Positions 49,431 through 58,173 of a stretch of DNA of 64,000 nucleotides are shown one piece after another (within the stretch, counting starts at the first letter, position 1; the number at the start of each line of letters is the position of its first letter). The notes beneath the pieces were generated by a model. The model ran no database searches and was not told the DNA's origin. It saw only the letters and a program-made list of their open reading frames with translations. The DNA comes from Candidatus Manganitrophaceae bacterium (GTDB taxonomy: Bacteria; Nitrospirota; Nitrospiria; SBBL01; Manganitrophaceae). The stretch is taken from contig JACQEZ010000020.1 of assembly GCA_016200325.1 (NCBI GenBank), positions 1 through 64,000 of the forward strand, in the 5' to 3' direction. Position numbers and translations under genes: made by a program.

Positions 49431-50458
49431 TTCTTTTCCCTCGTCCGTTTGACCTCGAGCGGAATCTCACCTCCCCGCGCAATTTTCATCAGATCCATGA
49501 CCGCCTGTTTGGGCCGTTTGTCCTCGAAGAGAATCCGATAGATCTCCCGGACGATCGGCATTTCCACCTTGTGCTTGAGCGCAAGGGCATAGGCCGACTC
49601 CGTCGTGTGGACCCCTTCCGCGACCATTTGCATTCCTTTCAGCACCTGCTGCAAGGGGACGCCTCGGCCGATCTCCTCGCCGACCCGTCTATTCCGCGAG
49701 AGGGTGCCGCTGCAGGTGAGAAAAAGATCGCCCATCCCGGAAAGGCCGTAAAAAGTATTAATGTCGGCCCCCATGGCGAGGCCGAGCCGGGCCATCTCCC
49801 AGAGTCCTCGGGTCATCAGCACCGCCTTTGTGTCGTAACCGAACCCCAGGCCGTCGGATCCGCCGGCGGCCAGGGCAATGACATTTTTCAACGCGCCTCC
49901 TAACTGGACACCGACCAGATCGCTGCTTAAAAAAAGCCTGAAGAAAGGGGTTGAGAAGATGTTCTGAATCCGTGCGGCCAGCCGGTAGTCCGCGGCGGCC
50001 AAGACGACCGCGGTCGGATGTTCGAGAACCACCTCTTTGGCGAAGCTCGGTCCGGAGATGACGGCGATTCGGTTGGCGGTCTTTCTTCGGAGGGTCTCAC
50101 TGATTACGTCCGAGATCAGCTTCAGGCTTTTGCGTTCAATCCCTTTGGTGGCGCTGATGATAGGAATCTCCGGCGGCAATAGCGGCGCAATCTGCAGGAG
50201 GACATCGCGAGCGACATGAGAGGGGACGGCGAAGACGACCCATTTGGCGTTTGATAAGACCTCTTGAAAATCGGTGCTTGCTGCAAGCGTTTTCGGAAGG
50301 GGAACTCCCGGAAGGTAGGCGCTGTTTTCATGCCGCGTTCGGATTGATTCGGCCACCTCCTTCTCATACACCCACAGAGAGACGGAATGGCCTTTCCGCG
50401 CCAATAGACGCGCAAGCGCAGTTCCCCAACTTCCTCCTCCAATCACAGCGATGTTCAC
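49427..50458 (-). CDS. gpsA: Glycerol-3-phosphate dehydrogenase [NAD(P)+]
   Basis: Protein of 343 aa. The NAD-binding motif is I-G-G-G-S-W-G-T-A-L-A at the N-terminus; later come A-T-K-G-I-E, G-P-S-F-A-K-E-V, and the substrate-binding A-L-K-N-V-I-A-L-A-A-G with G-L-S-G-M-G-D-L-F-L-T-C. It reduces dihydroxyacetone phosphate to sn-glycerol 3-phosphate for phospholipid synthesis. Cytoplasmic. It is the first gene of the minus-strand block that continues to the phosphate symporter (4-bp overlap). The 250-bp gap before the divergent pilD gene has no clear gene. Confidence 0.92.
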   Translation of the reverse strand: MNIAVIGGGSWGTALARLLARKGHSVSLWVYEKEVAESIRTRHENSAYLPGVPLPKTLAASTDFQEVLSNAKWVVFAVPSHVARDVLLQIAPLLPPEIPIISATKGIERKSLKLISDVISETLRRKTANRIAVISGPSFAKEVVLEHPTAVVLAAADYRLAARIQNIFSTPFFRLFLSSDLVGVQLGGALKNVIALAAGGSDGLGFGYDTKAVLMTRGLWEMARLGLAMGADINTFYGLSGMGDLFLTCSGTLSRNRRVGEEIGRGVPLQQVLKGMQMVAEGVHTTESAYALALKHKVEMPIVREIYRILFEDKRPKQAVMDLMKIARGGEIPLEVKRTREKK

Positions 50459-50711
50459 GTCCGTTCCCCACTTTGAATTGAATCCATTCGAAATTTATCC
50501 TATTGCCTTTTCAGACCCTTGTCAAGGAAACCGATGGATCATCCTGAATGTTTCCGCGATAAGAAGCGTCCCGCCGCCTTGTCGGAAGATAAGAGGTTGA
50601 AGTCGCAAAAGAGGGGAACGCCGGAATTCCAACGGCCGATTTTAAGCAGAGAGAAGCCTTGCTGGGGTGGGGATCTTGTGTTAAGCTTAGCGAGTAAAAA
50701 AGGGCTTTTTC

Positions 50712-51476
50712 ATGTTAGAAGTAACGATTTTTATTCTGGGATTGTTGATCGGTAGTTTTCTGAATGTCTGCATTTATCGACTCCCGCGACAAGAGTCGAT
50801 TGTTTTTCCCGCGTCGCACTGCCCGTTGTGTCAGGCGCCGGTCCAACCTTACGATAACTTACCGCTGTTGAGCTTTCTCCTGCTTCGAGGACGCTGCCGA
50901 TCGTGCGGAACGGCGATCTCATGGCGGTATCCGTTGGTGGAATTCATTCATGCTCTCGGCTATCTGTTCATCCTTCATCAATTCGGTCCGTCGGTGCAGG
51001 CCGGGATCTATGCCCTCTTTTTCTCCTCATTGGTGGTGGTGATCTTTATCGACCTCTCGCATCAAATTATTCCGGATGTCATCACCCTTCCCGGGATGGT
51101 CTTAGGCCTTCTCGCCGCGTCGACGGTTCTTCCTCCCGGCCCGATCAATTCTCTGATCGGTCTTTTTCTCGGAGGGGGGCTTTTCTACTTGGTGGCGATC
51201 CTTTCCGTCGCCCTTCTTAAAAAGGAGGGGATGGGTGGGGGCGATATAAAACTCATCGCCATGATCGGCGCTTTTCTCGGCTGGAAGGGGATGCTCTTGA
51301 CGATTTTTTTGGCCGCCTTGGCCGGATCGGTGAGCGGTCTCTTCCTGGTTCTCATTCGGGGCCGCAGCCGCGCGGAGCCGATTCCCTTCGGCCCTTTTTT
51401 GGCGTTGGGGGCGATGGTCAGCTTGTTCTGGGGTCCCGAGATCCTACACTGGTATCTTCTCCTCGGCCGGGCTTAG
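50712..51476 (+). CDS. pilD: Prepilin peptidase/N-methyltransferase PilD
   Basis: Inner-membrane aspartic protease of 254 aa. The cytoplasmic zinc loop has C37-P-L-C40 and C62-R-S-C65; the catalytic aspartates are D114 (F-I-D-L-S-H-Q-I-I-P-D122) and D178 in G-G-G-D-I-K-L. About seven membrane helices. It cleaves the G|F/A/C site of the pilins encoded here and N-methylates their new N-terminus. It is the first gene of the pil cluster, followed by pilS 68 bp later. There is no strong ribosome-binding site. Confidence 0.9.
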   Translation: MLEVTIFILGLLIGSFLNVCIYRLPRQESIVFPASHCPLCQAPVQPYDNLPLLSFLLLRGRCRSCGTAISWRYPLVEFIHALGYLFILHQFGPSVQAGIYALFFSSLVVVIFIDLSHQIIPDVITLPGMVLGLLAASTVLPPGPINSLIGLFLGGGLFYLVAILSVALLKKEGMGGGDIKLIAMIGAFLGWKGMLLTIFLAALAGSVSGLFLVLIRGRSRAEPIPFGPFLALGAMVSLFWGPEILHWYLLLGRA

Positions 51477-51544
51477 GCGGAGTCTCTGCTGAAGGGCCGG
51501 CCCGATTTCGCAGCGCAGCGATACGACACTAAGCAAGGAGACAG

Positions 51545-53365
51545 GTGACCTCTCCAAAGACCCGCTATCATCAAATCCGTCTTTTCGCATTGCTCTTCCT
51601 CGGGTTTTCCTCTCTTTTTTTAATTCTGCTGGCGATCTATTCCTTTCTACAGTTCCAGGCGCTGGGCCAGGCGCTCGATCTCAGCAATCGAGAGCGCCTG
51701 AAACTCCTTGCTGAATCGGTCCGCTCGGCGGTGACGAGCCAGCTCGATAAAGTAAAAACGGATCCCTCTTTTCTGGCGACCCTTTCTAAACAGAAAAGCC
51801 TGACGCGGATTGTGTTGGTCGATTCCGACGGGACCATTTTTGCCGATTCCCAACCGGAGACGCTTCTCAAAGAGGAAATCGATGCGGCGGGCCCGCGCTC
51901 GGCCTGGCAAACTGCGCTGGAGGGAAAGATGGTGGTAGAGACGTCTACCGAGCCGCGCTCCGGCGAGGCGTTTGGGCGAATATGGATGCCGCTCGGTGGC
52001 CGGGCGGGAGATCCGCGTCGGGCGATTCAGCTGATTGTGCCCCTCACCTCCCGCGGAGATTCGAGGGTTCACTCACTTTTTTTATTTATGAAATTTTTCG
52101 GGATCACCGGTGCGGGAATCTTAGGTTATTACCTGATCCGTCTTTTCTTTGTTCCGTCTCCATTCGCTTTCCAAGGTGCTGGCGAAGGAGCCGTCAATGA
52201 GACCGGCTTTGTCATGAGCACGTTTCAGAATCTGATTCAGCAACTCAAGCAGAAGGAACAGGAGCTGGAACGCTTGAAGGGAAGGGCGGAGGAGCATGCG
52301 GAGAGTGTCGAAAGCTATAATGAGAACATCCTTCAGAGCGTGACCAGCGGCGTCTTGACATTCAACTGCGATCGGATCGTCACGACCTTCAATGCAACGG
52401 CGGGAGCCATCCTTTATCTGTCACCCGATGCCGTGATGGGAAAATCCTATGAAACAATCTTCGGGAAAGATCAAAAGATCGCCCGCATTCTCGAGGAGAC
52501 CTTGAGGGGAACAGCGGTTGCCCGCGAGGAGTGCGAGGTAGATCGCTCGGATGGAAAGAAAATCTGGCTGGGGATGAACACCTCCGTGCTTCGCGACAGA
52601 AGCAACAGAACCATTGGGGCGACCCTGGTCTTTACCGATTTAACCGAGATGAAGGCCTTACAGGACCAGGTGGAACTTAAGAAGCGGTTGTCGGTGATGG
52701 GGGAGATGTCGGCGTGGATCGCCCATGAGTTTAGAAACTACATGGGGACGATTTTAGGCTTCTCGCGTCTCCTCTCCAAAAAGATTGAGCCGAATGATCC
52801 TCGGCAAGAGATGATCAAAGCAATTACGACCGAGCTGAGTGCAATGGAGCGATTGATCACGGAGTTGCTCGATTACGGCCGCAAAACCGTCATCCACCCT
52901 TTGCGCACCCCCATCGGGTCGATCCTGGAAGAGTTAAGGGAGCAGTTTGAGGGGGCGGGTGCCTATCCGAACATTCGTTGGAACCTCTTGTTCAAAGATC
53001 CATCAGAGATCGATGTCGATCCAATATTAATTCGGCAAGCTTTTTTAAATTTAATTCAGAACGCATTGGAGGCGATGGAAGGTGAGGGAGAGATCAGCAT
53101 CACTGCCGCTACCCGATCTCCTGGAATAATGGAGATCAAGATCAAAGATATCGGTGTCGGCATCTCCAAGGAAAATCTGGACAAGATCTTTCTTCCTTTT
53201 TTTACTACGAAAGAGAAGGGAACCGGGTTGGGATTGGCCTTGGTGCACAAAATCGTCTTGGCGCATGGCGGTCAGATATCGGTTGAGAGCGTGGAGGGTT
53301 TTGGGACAACGTTTACGGTTCGCCTCCCCCGTCAGATACCGCTTGACATCGGCGCCCAAATGTAA
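51545..53365 (+). CDS. pilS: Sensor histidine kinase PilS-like
   Basis: Protein of 606 aa. Two membrane helices (~10-35 and ~180-205) flank an extracytoplasmic sensor of ~140 residues; then a coiled coil (~235-260), a PAS domain (~262-380, starting S-V-T-S-G-V-L-T-F-N-C-D-R), HisKA with H394 in I-A-H-E-F-R-N-Y-M-G-T-I-L-G, and HATPase with K-E-K-G-T-G-L-G-L-A-L. PilS homologues of Pseudomonas have six helices instead. It should phosphorylate the sigma-54 activator encoded 62 bp downstream. The start is a GTG at 51545, after AAGGAGACAG. Confidence 0.85.
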   Translation: MTSPKTRYHQIRLFALLFLGFSSLFLILLAIYSFLQFQALGQALDLSNRERLKLLAESVRSAVTSQLDKVKTDPSFLATLSKQKSLTRIVLVDSDGTIFADSQPETLLKEEIDAAGPRSAWQTALEGKMVVETSTEPRSGEAFGRIWMPLGGRAGDPRRAIQLIVPLTSRGDSRVHSLFLFMKFFGITGAGILGYYLIRLFFVPSPFAFQGAGEGAVNETGFVMSTFQNLIQQLKQKEQELERLKGRAEEHAESVESYNENILQSVTSGVLTFNCDRIVTTFNATAGAILYLSPDAVMGKSYETIFGKDQKIARILEETLRGTAVAREECEVDRSDGKKIWLGMNTSVLRDRSNRTIGATLVFTDLTEMKALQDQVELKKRLSVMGEMSAWIAHEFRNYMGTILGFSRLLSKKIEPNDPRQEMIKAITTELSAMERLITELLDYGRKTVIHPLRTPIGSILEELREQFEGAGAYPNIRWNLLFKDPSEIDVDPILIRQAFLNLIQNALEAMEGEGEISITAATRSPGIMEIKIKDIGVGISKENLDKIFLPFFTTKEKGTGLGLALVHKIVLAHGGQISVESVEGFGTTFTVRLPRQIPLDIGAQM

Positions 53366-53427
53366 ATAATGCCCGAAGGGCTGTTTCGCCCCGGAGGGCT
53401 GTTTCGCATTGAGAAGTAGGAGTGATC

Positions 53428-54813
53428 ATGGAGACCATTTTAATCGTTGAGGATCGAGAGAGCCTTGCGCAGATGTTATCGCAGGCATTGGCCGGGGCCG
53501 GTTATCAAGTGGTTTGGGCCAAAGATGGCAGGGAAGGGATTGCAAAGGTTCGGGAGGGGAAGATTGACCTCGTTGTGACCGACCTAAAGCTTCCTCACAA
53601 AACCGGGCTGGACGTCCTCCATGCGGTCAAAGAGCAAAACTCATTTATTCCAGTTATTCTAATGACCGCTTATGGGAGCATCGAAACGGCGGTCAAGGCG
53701 GTAAAGGAGGGGGCCTATGATTTCATCACCAAACCTTTCGACCCTGATCATCTCTTGCTCCAAATCGAGAAGTCGCTTGAGAAGCAGCGGCTGGTCACGG
53801 AAAATATGATTCTTAAGGAAGACCCGACCCATCAGCTTCGGTTCCCGAAAATCATCGGGAAGACCCCGGTGATGATTGAAGTGGTGGAGCAGATGCGGAA
53901 AGTTGCGCCGGGGAAAACCACCGTGATGATCGGCGGGGAAAGCGGCACCGGAAAAGAGCTCTTTGCACGCGCCATTCACATGCTGAGTCCCCGAGAAGAT
54001 AAATCTTTCGTGGCAATCAACTGCGCTGCAATTCCTCGCGATCTCTTGGAAAGCGAGCTCTTCGGGCATGAGCGGGGTGCGTTCACCGGTGCAGTCGGCA
54101 AGAAAGTGGGTAAATTCGAGTTGGCGGACAAGGGAACGATTTTCCTCGATGAAATCGGGGAGATGGACCTGGGTCTTCAGGCGAAATTATTGCGTGTTCT
54201 GGAAGAAGAGGAAATGATGCGTGTGGGAGGGACCGTCAAGGTAAAGATCGATGTCCGCGTGGTCGCGGCCACCAATCGAGACCTGATGCAATTGATCCAA
54301 CATAAGACATTCCGCGAAGATCTTTATTATCGGCTGAATGTTTTCCCGATCGTCATTCCTCCTCTCCGGGAGCGGAGAGAAGATATCCCGGCGCTGGTCG
54401 ATCACTTCACCTCATACTATTCAAAAGAAATGAAAAAAGAGGTCAAAAAGGTCTCTCCCCAGGCGATGGATATGTTGATCGCGCATTCCTGGACCGGAAA
54501 TGTCCGCGAGTTGCAGAACGCCATTGAGCGGGCGATCATCCTCAGCGATGGCAACGAGCTCCTTCCCGAACATTTTGGCCTCAAGCCGAAGGTCCAGGAG
54601 GAGTTCTCCCTCTACGATATCGATATGGAGGGAACCCTCCAGGAGGTGAGTGACAGCGCAACGCGGCTGGTCGAGTCGAAATTGATCCGAAGGGTATTGA
54701 GTGAAACCGGCGGGAATAAAACCCGGGCGGCTGAGATTCTACAGGTAAGCTATAAGACGTTATTAACCAAGATTAAGGAGTACGGAATAGAGAAAGGAGA
54801 AACGGCGAGCTAA
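53428..54813 (+). CDS. pilR: Sigma-54-dependent response regulator PilR-like
   Basis: Protein of 461 aa of the NtrC type: receiver with phosphoacceptor D52 in V-V-T-D-L-K-L-P, AAA+ domain with Walker A G-E-S-G-T-G-K-E, the sigma-54 contact loop G217-A-F-T-G-A222 and Walker B G-T-I-F-L-D-E-I-G-E, then a Fis-type helix-turn-helix at the C-terminus (N-K-T-R-A-A-E-I-L-Q-V-S-Y-K-T-L). It would activate the sigma-54 promoters at 7899, 54973 and 58130. The ATG at 53428 follows TAGGAG; an in-frame GTG at 53422 overlaps the site. Pairs with PilS upstream. Confidence 0.9.
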   Translation: METILIVEDRESLAQMLSQALAGAGYQVVWAKDGREGIAKVREGKIDLVVTDLKLPHKTGLDVLHAVKEQNSFIPVILMTAYGSIETAVKAVKEGAYDFITKPFDPDHLLLQIEKSLEKQRLVTENMILKEDPTHQLRFPKIIGKTPVMIEVVEQMRKVAPGKTTVMIGGESGTGKELFARAIHMLSPREDKSFVAINCAAIPRDLLESELFGHERGAFTGAVGKKVGKFELADKGTIFLDEIGEMDLGLQAKLLRVLEEEEMMRVGGTVKVKIDVRVVAATNRDLMQLIQHKTFREDLYYRLNVFPIVIPPLRERREDIPALVDHFTSYYSKEMKKEVKKVSPQAMDMLIAHSWTGNVRELQNAIERAIILSDGNELLPEHFGLKPKVQEEFSLYDIDMEGTLQEVSDSATRLVESKLIRRVLSETGGNKTRAAEILQVSYKTLLTKIKEYGIEKGETAS

Positions 54814-54972
54814 TTCGACTTTATCTTTCGACCGGGAGAGTGTATCTATCCGGCGCTTTCAGTATCTATCTTATCCGTAATACAATCCTTCCTATAAGAT
54901 GCTTATTCATAGATAACCGCTTAACACTCTATTTTCTCAATACTTGTAGTACTTAAGAGATAAAAACTAAAT

Positions 54973-54988
54973 TGGCACCCTTGTTGCT
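54973..54988 (+). promoter_or_regulatory. Sigma-54 promoter of minor-pilin cassette 1
   Basis: TGGCAC-CCTTG-TTGCT is a full match to the -24/-12 consensus TGGCAC-N5-TTGCW. Transcription would start near 54999 and read the fimT-pilV-pilW-pilX cassette. The 160 bp between pilR and this site are AT-rich and may hold activator sites, but I cannot name a motif. Confidence 0.85.
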
Positions 54989-54993
54989 ATTGT

Positions 54994-55030
54994 CCCCTGC
55001 TTAGAACAACCTGGATCTCTTCCGCAGGGG
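54994..55030 (+). other. Inverted repeat in the leader of cassette 1
   Basis: CCCCTGC (54994-55000) and GCAGGGG (55024-55030) form a 7-bp perfect stem; CAGGGG recurs at 55041-55046, next to the ribosome-binding site (GGGGAG), so an alternative pairing could bury that site. Whether it controls translation is untested. Confidence 0.4.
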
Positions 55031-55057
55031 GATTCAATAACAGGGGAGCCGTAACGA

Positions 55058-55561
55058 ATGATCGCATCATCCCAAAAAGGATGCACCCTCCTAGAAGCAA
55101 TGATTGTCTTGGCGATTGTCGCCTCTTTATCGGTCATCAGCCTCGCCTCTTTTTCAACTCAAATCACGCATAACTATCTAACCGATGCCGATCGGGAACT
55201 GATCGCCGATCTAAGACTAGTCCGTCAGAAGGCGGTGACGGAGGGGATTTCCGAACCGGTTCGGTTCGATCCGGAAGGCCGCAAGTATATCCTTCCCGGT
55301 CTCGGCGAGCGTATCCTTCCGCCGAAGGTTCGTTTTGGACTCAAGAACGGGGTCCCTCCTTTGCCGGACGCAGTGCTTCCCGAAGACGGCGTCAGCTTTC
55401 GGGACAATATCTTGACTTTCCAAGCGAACGGAACGATTGTGGGGGTGGGCGGGACCATCTATCTAACCAATGATCCTGCACATAATGAAACGGTTGCGAT
55501 CTCTGTGATCACAACAGGGCGGGTCAAAATCCGAAGGTGGGATGGCCATGTGTGGCAATAA
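55058..55561 (+). CDS. fimT: Minor pseudopilin FimT/GspH-like (cassette 1)
   Basis: Prepilin-like protein of 167 aa. A short leader (M-I-A-S-S-Q-K-G) precedes the processing site G|C-T-L-L-E, where Cys replaces the usual Phe at +1; Glu at +5 and a hydrophobic helix follow. The mature domain has the GspH/FimT pattern (L-R-L-V-R-Q-K-A-V-T-E-G-I-S, then L-T-F-Q-A-N-G-T and V-I-S-V-I-T-T-G-R-V-K-I). FimT forms part of the priming complex of type IV pili and may bind DNA. First gene after the sigma-54 promoter; 20-bp overlap with pilV. Confidence 0.82.
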   Translation: MIASSQKGCTLLEAMIVLAIVASLSVISLASFSTQITHNYLTDADRELIADLRLVRQKAVTEGISEPVRFDPEGRKYILPGLGERILPPKVRFGLKNGVPPLPDAVLPEDGVSFRDNILTFQANGTIVGVGGTIYLTNDPAHNETVAISVITTGRVKIRRWDGHVWQ

Positions 55562-55910
55562 AGATCAAAAAGGATTTTCGCTTCTCGAGGTTGTCATCGC
55601 AATGCTTGTTTTATCGGTCGGCCTGCTGGGTGTGGTCAGTCTTTTTGAAACCGGTTTCAAAGCACTCCGAACCGCAGATAAACAGGGAACTGCAGTGCAA
55701 CTGGCGAAGGGAAAGATGGAAGAACTTCGCGCCGGCGATCCGACACTTCTCACCAGTGGTCAGGACGCGCCGGATGGGATGGTAAGGGACTGGACGGTTG
55801 AACGGAGTGTGAGAGATCCAAAGATCTGGGTGGTCGAGGTCCAGGTTATCTGGAAATACGGACGCCCACGAAATCAAGCGGTCTCGGTCAAAAGTTTCAT
55901 CTTTCATTAA
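55542..55910 (+). CDS. pilV: Minor pilin PilV-like (cassette 1)
   Basis: Prepilin-like protein of 122 aa with the site K-G|F-S-L-L-E-V-V-I-A-M-L-V-L-S-V-G-L-L-G, the classic PilV/GspI N-terminus, then E-x-L-R-A-G-D and a short beta-rich domain. It overlaps fimT by 20 bp. The start may be the ATG at 55542 or that at 55548. Minor pilins PilVWX with FimU/FimT and PilY1 initiate pilus assembly and sit at its tip. Confidence 0.8.
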   Translation: MAMCGNKDQKGFSLLEVVIAMLVLSVGLLGVVSLFETGFKALRTADKQGTAVQLAKGKMEELRAGDPTLLTSGQDAPDGMVRDWTVERSVRDPKIWVVEVQVIWKYGRPRNQAVSVKSFIFH

Positions 55911-55923
55911 TAAGGAGCGGCCA

Positions 55924-56664
55924 ATGGCTTGGATAAAGCTGAACGATAGAGGAGCGACTTTGATTGAACTCCTATTCTCATCAACCATCATGATCGTCGT
56001 AACCGCCTCTTTTTATCAGTTGATCGGGTCATTCTATCAAAGCTATCAAAGTCAGGAACAAATAGCCGAAGTCCAACAGCAGGCGCGGGTGGCGGCGGAC
56101 CTCCTATCGAGAGAAATGCAAATGGCCGGATATGACCCGAAAGGATCTCTCTTCCTCCCTGACAACAAGCCGAATGAAAGCAGGCAAACCAAGGGGACGA
56201 GCAAAGTCGGCTGTGAAAAGAAGCCTCATCCGGCGGAGAGAATTCTGGAGGCGGCGCCCGGGGTCATCCACTTCTTGGCCGACCTGAACGGAAGCACCTT
56301 CGTCGATGATTCCATTTCAACACAGAAGGACCTTGATGAGGATGTCCGCTATGAATGGGTCGGGGCGGGTGGAATTGATTCCTGCGGGACGAAAAGGACC
56401 CCTTTTACCCTCTATAGAGATACCGGAGGAGGGGGAGGTGCACAAGAGGTCGCGACCGATATTGACTCCTTAAAACTGGCTTATTCTGATGAAGAGGGTC
56501 GGTTATTCCCTGAGAGGTCTCTGACCGAGAGTGAGCGGGCGCGCATCCGAAAAGTGGTCATGACCGTGCACGCTCAATCGGACCCGAGAACACAGCACCT
56601 TCCGTCGCAAGGAGGTTTGCAGGGCCGACAGGTCACTTTCGAAGTGCAGTTGAGGAATATGTAA
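55924..56664 (+). CDS. pilW: Minor pilin PilW-like (cassette 1)
   Basis: Prepilin-like protein of 246 aa. The leader ends in R-G|A-T-L-I-E-L-L-F-S-S-T-I; Ala takes the +1 position. Next comes a coiled-coil segment (Y-Q-S-Q-E-Q-I-A-E-V-Q-Q-Q-A-R-V-A-A-D-L-L-S-R-E-M-Q-M-A-G-Y) typical of PilW, and a beta-rich C-terminal domain. There are two Cys in the mature domain (V-G-C-E-K, S-C-G-T-K), perhaps a disulfide. It joins pilX without any gap (stop TAA followed by ATG). Role: priming and tip of the pilus. Confidence 0.8.
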   Translation: MAWIKLNDRGATLIELLFSSTIMIVVTASFYQLIGSFYQSYQSQEQIAEVQQQARVAADLLSREMQMAGYDPKGSLFLPDNKPNESRQTKGTSKVGCEKKPHPAERILEAAPGVIHFLADLNGSTFVDDSISTQKDLDEDVRYEWVGAGGIDSCGTKRTPFTLYRDTGGGGGAQEVATDIDSLKLAYSDEEGRLFPERSLTESERARIRKVVMTVHAQSDPRTQHLPSQGGLQGRQVTFEVQLRNM

Positions 56665-58002
56665 ATGGAGAGCCCCTTTGTAAAAACGCTATCGAATGAG
56701 AAGGGGACCGCTATTTTTGCGGCGCTGATGCTGCTGATCCTTGCTACCGGTCTCGGCCTGCTTGCATTCCATGTTTCTTCAGGAGAACTCCAAATTTCGG
56801 CTTATGGAGAGCGCGAACTTGCATCAACCTACCTGGCGGAAGCGGGTGTGGAGAAGATTCTTTCTTGGGTTTCCAACCCAACGAAATCCCCCAACCCGAC
56901 CTTCTTTGCACGGTTGCCGGCGACCCATTGCTCTGGAGAAAAAGCTTCCCCGGATTTTCAAGTCTCCGACGCGTTAATGAACGACCTCAGTGAAGGACCG
57001 TTTTCCGAACTAGGAAACCGGGGAAAGCTATTCGACCTTCGTCTCTTTAAGCCCTCCCATCCGGATGGAATTTGTACGATTCAAAGTGCGGCGGTTGTTG
57101 GAAAAGGAACGGCGAAGGTGATAAGGGTTGAAATCGGACGGAATCCGCTCCCGCCGATCACCGCCGGAGTCCAGGGATTCGGCGAGACCGGTGTCGCCTC
57201 TTCGGTATGGGGGCATTGGGGACCGGTTCGTTATACCGGAAATGTTCGGCTCGGAACAGCCTTAAATAAAATTCCGGTGGTTAATCCTACGCTCTCTCCG
57301 TATGCTTATCCATATACAGAGCAAGGACCCAACGAAGATCCGGTGACTGAAATCCATGTTCAAAAGCAGATCAATGGCCCCTTAACCCAGGGTTATACGA
57401 ATGTTTTCGAGAATGACTCCACCGTCGGCCTCGACTCGGTCATGCCGACTAAACAGGACGACATTAAGAATTTCATTAAAGGCCATGGAGGCTACTATGT
57501 CGTCTCGCCGTCAGGCCGTTTAGAGCAGAATGGGGTCGATCGAGGGGCATTTGATGACCTCTTTGGTGACCCGGGAGATGATTACGCCTTAGCCTGGATT
57601 GACATTGTGCCGGGATATAGCAGTTCCGATCCGATCCGCCTGGGGCGGAAAAATTATCGAGGGTATTTTTATTTTTCAGGCAACGTTCAGGTCCAAGATG
57701 ATCCATTCCAAATCGGGATGACCGTCGAAGCTCAGGCCCATCCATGGTCTTCAAGGCTTTCCGGTTCGGTAACCCTCAATCATATCCGCCTGGATGGACT
57801 GTTTTACGCTTTGGGCGCTATTGAGCTACAGGGCCCCTTTTCATCCTACGGCGCCTTTTATGCCGGGCAAGGTTTCACCGGCCCCGGTGCTGAAAATTTA
57901 CAAGTTTGGTATGATAATCGCCTTCGCTCGTCTTATGTCGGAGTCCCTCCCGTTACACGGTTGAAGGGAACCTGGCATTCACTTCCAATATCGGATATGT
58001 AA
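56665..58002 (+). CDS. pilX: Minor pilin PilX-like (cassette 1), long form
   Basis: Protein of 445 aa. The leader E-K-G|T-A-I-F-A-A-L-M-L-L-I-L-A-T-G-L-G-L-L is a PilX-type N-terminus; Ala/Phe replaces Glu at +5, as usual for PilX. The following L-Q-I-S-A-Y-G-E-R-E-L-A-S-T-Y-L-A-E-A-G-V-E is the PilX signature. The C-terminal part (~135-445) is much longer than usual PilX (~200 aa) and includes a region with F-S-G-N-V-Q-V-Q-D-D and G-A-I-E-L-Q-G-P-F-S-S-Y-G-A-F-Y-A, resembling the adhesin-like beta-helix of surface proteins. It overlaps pilW's stop directly; last gene of cassette 1. Confidence 0.75.
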   Translation: MESPFVKTLSNEKGTAIFAALMLLILATGLGLLAFHVSSGELQISAYGERELASTYLAEAGVEKILSWVSNPTKSPNPTFFARLPATHCSGEKASPDFQVSDALMNDLSEGPFSELGNRGKLFDLRLFKPSHPDGICTIQSAAVVGKGTAKVIRVEIGRNPLPPITAGVQGFGETGVASSVWGHWGPVRYTGNVRLGTALNKIPVVNPTLSPYAYPYTEQGPNEDPVTEIHVQKQINGPLTQGYTNVFENDSTVGLDSVMPTKQDDIKNFIKGHGGYYVVSPSGRLEQNGVDRGAFDDLFGDPGDDYALAWIDIVPGYSSSDPIRLGRKNYRGYFYFSGNVQVQDDPFQIGMTVEAQAHPWSSRLSGSVTLNHIRLDGLFYALGAIELQGPFSSYGAFYAGQGFTGPGAENLQVWYDNRLRSSYVGVPPVTRLKGTWHSLPISDM

Positions 58003-58129
58003 CCCGTTACATAGTTACTGATCCCTCCCATTCCTAGTGCTTGTCTTCCATCCAAGACTTGACCGAAAGAATTTCAAGTAACTCATTAAATAATCTCGTA
58101 AAAGTAGGTTTATCCTACATAGGTATATA

Positions 58130-58145
58130 TGGTATGGGAGTTGCA
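58130..58145 (+). promoter_or_regulatory. Sigma-54 promoter of minor-pilin cassette 2
   Basis: TGGTAT-GGGAG-TTGCA matches the -24/-12 consensus with the invariant GG and GC and a perfect TTGCA; C-to-T and C-to-T changes are in the first element. Transcription would start near 58156, only 18 bases before the fimT-2 ATG. A small hairpin, CCCT-GAACA-AGGG (58152-58164), overlaps the start of the leader and ribosome-binding site. Confidence 0.68.
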
Positions 58146-58173
58146 CTTGTTCCCTGAACAAGGGAGAGCGAGA

